From Syntrophomonadaceae bacterium (lineage in GTDB: Bacteria > Bacillota > Syntrophomonadia > Syntrophomonadales > Syntrophomonadaceae), in the NCBI GenBank assembly GCA_028683995.1, contig JAQUGU010000053.1, positions 1 through 9,651 on the forward strand: a stretch of 9,651 bases of DNA, in the 5' to 3' direction. Made by a program: the position numbers and the translations under genes. The notes under the pieces were generated by a model. The model saw nothing but the letters and a program-made list of their open reading frames with translations. It was not told the DNA's origin and did not search any database. This document shows positions 6,975-9,651 of this stretch, one piece after another; position 1 is the stretch's first letter, and the number at the start of each line of letters is the position of its first letter.

Positions 6975-6985
6975 AAATTACATGC

Positions 6986-6997
6986 TCCTGTACAGGA
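6986..6997. repeat. 12-bp perfect palindrome TCCTGTACAGGA
   Basis: A short perfect palindrome lies between the REP doublet and the 3' end of the mgtC-like gene. It could be a regulator site or chance. No flanking U-tract makes it a terminator. Nearby, TTCAGTGTC is repeated directly at 7042-7050 and 7052-7060. Confidence 0.35.
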
Positions 6998-7070
6998 AGA
7001 GTACGTAAAGTCATTTTCATTCGTGGTTGCGGACTTCGTTTTTCAGTGTCCTTCAGTGTCTAATCAAATC

Positions 7071-7736
7071 CTAATTCAACCGGTCTATACTCTTCAGTTC
7101 TTTCATTGTGGAAAGCTCCTCGATTACGTCGGAGATCTTCATACCACTGGGGAGTTCTATCAGCAACTCTACTTCCAGATTATCTTCGTTCTCCATATGG
7201 TTTAATTGGATGTTCTTGATTAAAACCCCCATATCACCGAGAATAGAGCCTATATTACCCACCTGTCCGGGGCGGTCTTCCACTACTATAACCAGACCCT
7301 TATATTCCCTTAACCCGGTAAAGAATTGTTCAAAGCGGATGAAATAGATAAGCACAAAAAGAATAAGAATAGTGGTAGCAACCGCCGGTATGTAAAGCCC
7401 GGCACCTACGGCCAGGCCAATGCAGGCTACCACCCATAAACCTGCCGCGGTAGTCAACCCTCGAACCGAGGCACCTTCCCGCATTATAGTTCCGGCACCC
7501 AGAAAACCGATGCCACTGACCACCTGGGCTGCAATTCTACCGGGATCAGCATTCACCGTTTGGTAATATTGCATATAAATATCAATTGATACAATCATAG
7601 CCAGAGTTGAGCCTACACAAACCAGGGTATAGGTACGCAAACCTGCGGGCCGATTCAGGCTTTCCCTCTCCAAGCCTATCAGTGCCCCCAGTATGCAGGC
7701 CAGGGCCAGCTTAAATATTATTTCATATACTGACAT
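7071..7736 (-). CDS. MgtC/SapB-family membrane protein with C-terminal ACT-like domain
   Basis: The 221-residue integral membrane protein has the MgtC/SapB signature: GALIGLERES (17-26), GLRTYTLVCVGS (32-43), DPGRIAAQVVSGIGFLGAG (64-82) and GLTTAAGLWVVACIGLAVG (93-111). About five hydrophobic segments span residues 5-133. Residues about 147-221 form a soluble ACT-like domain, with EDRPGQVGNIGSILGDMG at 153-170 in the typical strand-loop-helix start. Family members include Salmonella MgtC, linked to low-magnesium survival and control of F-ATPase; the function of the many environmental homologues is unknown, so transport or ligand sensing here is inference. ATG at 7734-7736 has a modest AAGGT upstream and is 26 bases after proS, so co-transcription with proS is likely. 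A gene of this family is not standard at the proS-polC junction and looks like a local insertion. Confidence 0.9.
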   Translation of the reverse strand: MSVYEIIFKLALACILGALIGLERESLNRPAGLRTYTLVCVGSTLAMIVSIDIYMQYYQTVNADPGRIAAQVVSGIGFLGAGTIMREGASVRGLTTAAGLWVVACIGLAVGAGLYIPAVATTILILFVLIYFIRFEQFFTGLREYKGLVIVVEDRPGQVGNIGSILGDMGVLIKNIQLNHMENEDNLEVELLIELPSGMKISDVIEELSTMKELKSIDRLN

Positions 7737-7762
7737 ACTTTACCTTCACACCCACTCTAATA

Positions 7763-9463
7763 TCATCCCCGAATAATATCCAGTACCCTTTCCCTTACTT
7801 TATCTATTTCTACAAGTTCTACTTCTTTTTCCCATCTTTTCTTCACTTCTACCTTATTTTCCTGCAGGCCTTTTGGCCCAATTGTAATTCTTACCGGTAT
7901 GCCTATAAGATCAGCATCTTTAAATTTAACCCCGGCCCTTTCATCACGGTCATCAATTAATACTTCCAGACCTTCCTGTTCTAAAATCTGGTAAATAGAA
8001 TTAGCAGTTTGCATTTGCTCTTCATTATTGCTATTCACCGGTACTACTATTACATGATAAGGGGCGATAGGAATCGGCCATATTATGCCGTTTTCATCGC
8101 TATTTTGCTCCACTGCGGCAGCCATGGTGCGAGAAATACCTATACCATAGCAACCCATAACAAATGGCAGAGACTGCCCGTTCTGGTCACGAAAAGTAGC
8201 CCCCATAACACTGGAGTACTTGGTACCCAGTTTAAAAATATGTCCCACTTCTATACCTCGAAGGAACTTTAATTCTTCCTGGCAGAGGGGACAGGGGTCA
8301 CCTGCCACAGCATTCCTGATATCCAATATAGCCTCGGGAACAAAATCACGACCCAGATTTACATTGGAAAAATGATAGTCATCTTCATTAGCTCCACAGG
8401 CAAAGTTTTTCATAGCCGCCACTTCCAGGTCGGCATATATCTTCACATTCATCCCTACCGGTCCTAACGACCCAAACCCGGCATGACAGGATCTGCGGAC
8501 GTCATCCTCACTGGCCATAACTAATTCATTACAGCCCAGGGCATTCTTGAGTTTTATCTCATTCAGCTCCCGATCCCCTCTTAATACGGCTGCAATCAGT
8601 TCACCATCAGCATCATACATCAGGGTTTTTATCTGCTCGTCTTTACCGACCTTAAGAAAGTCAGTAAGGTCCTGAATAGTACGCTGCCCCGGAGTATAAA
8701 TTTTCTCCAGCGGTAGCAGGTCGCCATCTATTTCCGTTTCCCCGGCTATGCAGACCGCTTTTTCCACATTGGCAGCATAATCACAGTTATCACAATATAC
8801 TATTTCCGCTTCACCACTATCCGCTAAAACCATAAACTCATGGCTTTCATTACCACCAATAGCCCCGCTATCTGCTTCTACTACCCGATACTTAAGACCA
8901 AGCCTGGTAAAAATTTGATTATAAGCATGATACATCTTCTGGTAAGAAACATCTAATCCCTCATCATCTATATCAAATGAATAGAGGTCTTTCATAATAA
9001 ATTCCCGTCCCCGCATCAGGCCAAATCGGGGCCTAATCTCGTCCCGGTACTTATTCTGAATTTGATAGAGAAGTAACGGTAAATCCCGGTAAGAATGGAC
9101 ATCCCCATCTACCAGAGTAGTAATAATCTCCTCATGGGTAGGCCCCAGGGCAAAATAGCGTTTATGGCGGTCCTGCAGGCGAAACATCTCATCCCCATAG
9201 ACCTCCCAGCGCCCCGACTTTTGCCATAATTCAGCCGGTTGCATGATAGGCATTAATACTTCCTGGCCCCCGGCCCGATCCATTTCTTCCCGTACTATGT
9301 TTTCAATCTTTTTGATAACTCTATAAGCCAGTGGTAAATAGGTATATACTCCACCTGATGCTTTACGAATAAACCCGGCCCGCAATAATAATTGGTGACT
9401 GATGATTTCCGCTTCGCTGGGAACCTCCCGCAGGGTAGGATAAAACAGTTCTGAAGACCTCAA
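7763..9463 (-). CDS. proS: Prolyl-tRNA synthetase, bacterial type with INS editing domain
   Basis: ProRS charges tRNA-Pro with proline and, in this bacterial class, removes mischarged alanine through an inserted editing domain. The 566-residue protein matches the usual length (about 564-572). Motif 1 lies at about residues 37-75. Motif 2 covers FALGPTHEE (104-112) to RGREFIMKDLYSFD (151-164). The INS editing domain lies at about 224-405, with the catalytically important lysine in DEQIKT at 279 and the GSLGPVG loop at 331-337. Motif 3 is GCYGIGISRTMAAA (437-450), and the anticodon-binding domain runs from about 468 to the end. Two CxxC pairs, CDNC (224-227) and CPLC (391-394), bracket the insert and might bind zinc. 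The start is TTG at 9461-9463, supported by AAGGAGGG nine to ten bases upstream and by the conserved N-terminus. It lies 14 bases after ispG. Confidence 0.97.
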   Translation of the reverse strand: MRSSELFYPTLREVPSEAEIISHQLLLRAGFIRKASGGVYTYLPLAYRVIKKIENIVREEMDRAGGQEVLMPIMQPAELWQKSGRWEVYGDEMFRLQDRHKRYFALGPTHEEIITTLVDGDVHSYRDLPLLLYQIQNKYRDEIRPRFGLMRGREFIMKDLYSFDIDDEGLDVSYQKMYHAYNQIFTRLGLKYRVVEADSGAIGGNESHEFMVLADSGEAEIVYCDNCDYAANVEKAVCIAGETEIDGDLLPLEKIYTPGQRTIQDLTDFLKVGKDEQIKTLMYDADGELIAAVLRGDRELNEIKLKNALGCNELVMASEDDVRRSCHAGFGSLGPVGMNVKIYADLEVAAMKNFACGANEDDYHFSNVNLGRDFVPEAILDIRNAVAGDPCPLCQEELKFLRGIEVGHIFKLGTKYSSVMGATFRDQNGQSLPFVMGCYGIGISRTMAAAVEQNSDENGIIWPIPIAPYHVIVVPVNSNNEEQMQTANSIYQILEQEGLEVLIDDRDERAGVKFKDADLIGIPVRITIGPKGLQENKVEVKKRWEKEVELVEIDKVRERVLDIIRG

Positions 9464-9471
9464 AATAGTCT

Positions 9472-9479
9472 CCCTCCTT
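9472..9479 (-). promoter_or_regulatory. proS Shine-Dalgarno overlapping the ispG stop
   Basis: AAGGAGGG on the minus strand shares bases with the ispG TAA (9480-9478) and supports the TTG start of proS. A strong site offsets the weak start codon and couples the two genes. Confidence 0.8.
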
Positions 9480-9651
9480 ATTTTCCAGTAATCTTTTCTA
9501 TCTCATCTAAAAGCGTTTGAACCAGTTCTTCTTCCGCTACTTTCCTGACAATTTCCCCGTGCTTAAACAACAGCCCTACTCCCTTACCACCGGCAATACC
9601 CAAGTCAGCCTCCCGAGCCTCTCCCGGACCATTGACTACACAACCCATCAC
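9478..9651 (-). CDS. ispG: 4-hydroxy-3-methylbut-2-enyl diphosphate synthase, C-terminal end (runs off the right edge)
   Basis: IspG (GcpE) is the [4Fe-4S] enzyme that converts methylerythritol cyclodiphosphate to HMBPP in the MEP isoprenoid pathway. The last 57 codons are visible and end at TAA 9478-9480. They begin VMGCVVNGPGEAREADLGIA, the conserved C-terminal cluster-binding motif: the cysteine at visible residue 4 and the glutamate seven residues later correspond to the third cysteine and glutamate ligand of the cluster. The other two cysteines lie outside the window. Its position upstream of proS and polC is common in Clostridia. Confidence 0.95.
   Translation of the reverse strand: MMGCVVNGPGEAREADLGIAGGKGVGLLFKHGEIVRKVAEEELVQTLLDEIEKITGK

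Larger units (their letters stand above)
6866..6977. repeat. Inverted doublet of REP-like hairpins (BIME/MITE-like element)
   Basis: The element is bounded by an 11-bp perfect inverted repeat, TTTGTAGGGGC (6866-6876) and GCCCCTACAAA (6967-6977). Each end carries its own hairpin with an 8-bp stem and 6-base loop. In both, the tetranucleotide GTAG directly precedes the stem, reading inward from each end. This is the structure of paired REP sequences (BIMEs), which in other bacteria are substrates of RAYT/TnpA-REP Y1 transposases. No such transposase is in this window. The element occupies most of the polC-mgtC gap; I see no gene in 6781-7070. Confidence 0.8.

Noticed and set aside
6848..7063. 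Plus-strand ORF of 71 residues across the polC-mgtC gap
   Set aside because: It is made mostly of the REP-like hairpins, with no ribosome binding site or recognisable protein.
8009..8272. Plus-strand ORF of 87 residues opposite proS
   Set aside because: Antisense shadow of the well-supported prolyl-tRNA synthetase.

Overview
The window reads as a Bacillota (Firmicutes) chromosome segment, most likely from an anaerobic Clostridia lineage. A Syntrophomonas-like affiliation is only a guess from general sequence flavour. The evidence is the presence of a Gram-positive type replicative polymerase (PolC), the gene order ispG-proS-(mgtC-like)-polC-rimP-nusA-rnpM(ylxR)-ylxQ-infB, strong AAGGAGG ribosome binding sites and moderate GC content. 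Apart from one inserted gene, this is the classic Bacillus/Clostridium arrangement. All genes lie on the minus strand, so transcription runs from the right edge to the left edge.

Layout from right (upstream) to left. The 3' end of ispG (MEP isoprenoid pathway) enters at 9651. proS (prolyl-tRNA synthetase) follows, with a TTG start and a Shine-Dalgarno that overlaps the ispG stop codon. A small MgtC/SapB-family membrane protein with a C-terminal ACT-like domain starts 26 bases after proS. An intergenic region of about 290 bases then holds a pair of inverted REP-like hairpins (6866-6977), each with a 5' GTAG. Next is polC. After a further 140-base gap come rimP, nusA, rnpM, ylxQ and the 5' third or so of infB, packed with gaps or overlaps of a few bases, apart from a small AT-rich repeat before ylxQ. 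The rimP-infB block is the translation/transcription-factor operon: ribosome maturation, elongation/termination factor NusA, RNase P modulator, a K-turn RNA-binding protein and IF-2.

The main oddity is PolC. The protein is about 1209 residues, where the family usually has about 1400-1450. The missing part is exactly the DnaQ-like 3'-5' proofreading exonuclease that is normally inserted inside the PHP domain. The reading frame passes smoothly across the junction, and all nine predicted PHP metal-binding positions are present, as are the polymerase catalytic aspartates, the zinc cysteines and the C-terminal clamp-binding motif. This suggests a replicase that proofreads with its PHP domain or with an exonuclease acting in trans.

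Other points worth attention are a possible promoter plus weak terminator in the rimP-nusA leader (compatible with NusA-dependent autoregulation), an in-frame 24-bp tandem repeat in infB encoding RPPQQGQQ units, and the GTAG-hairpin doublet next to the inserted mgtC-like gene. I saw no CRISPR, tRNA, rRNA, insertion-sequence transposase or phage genes.
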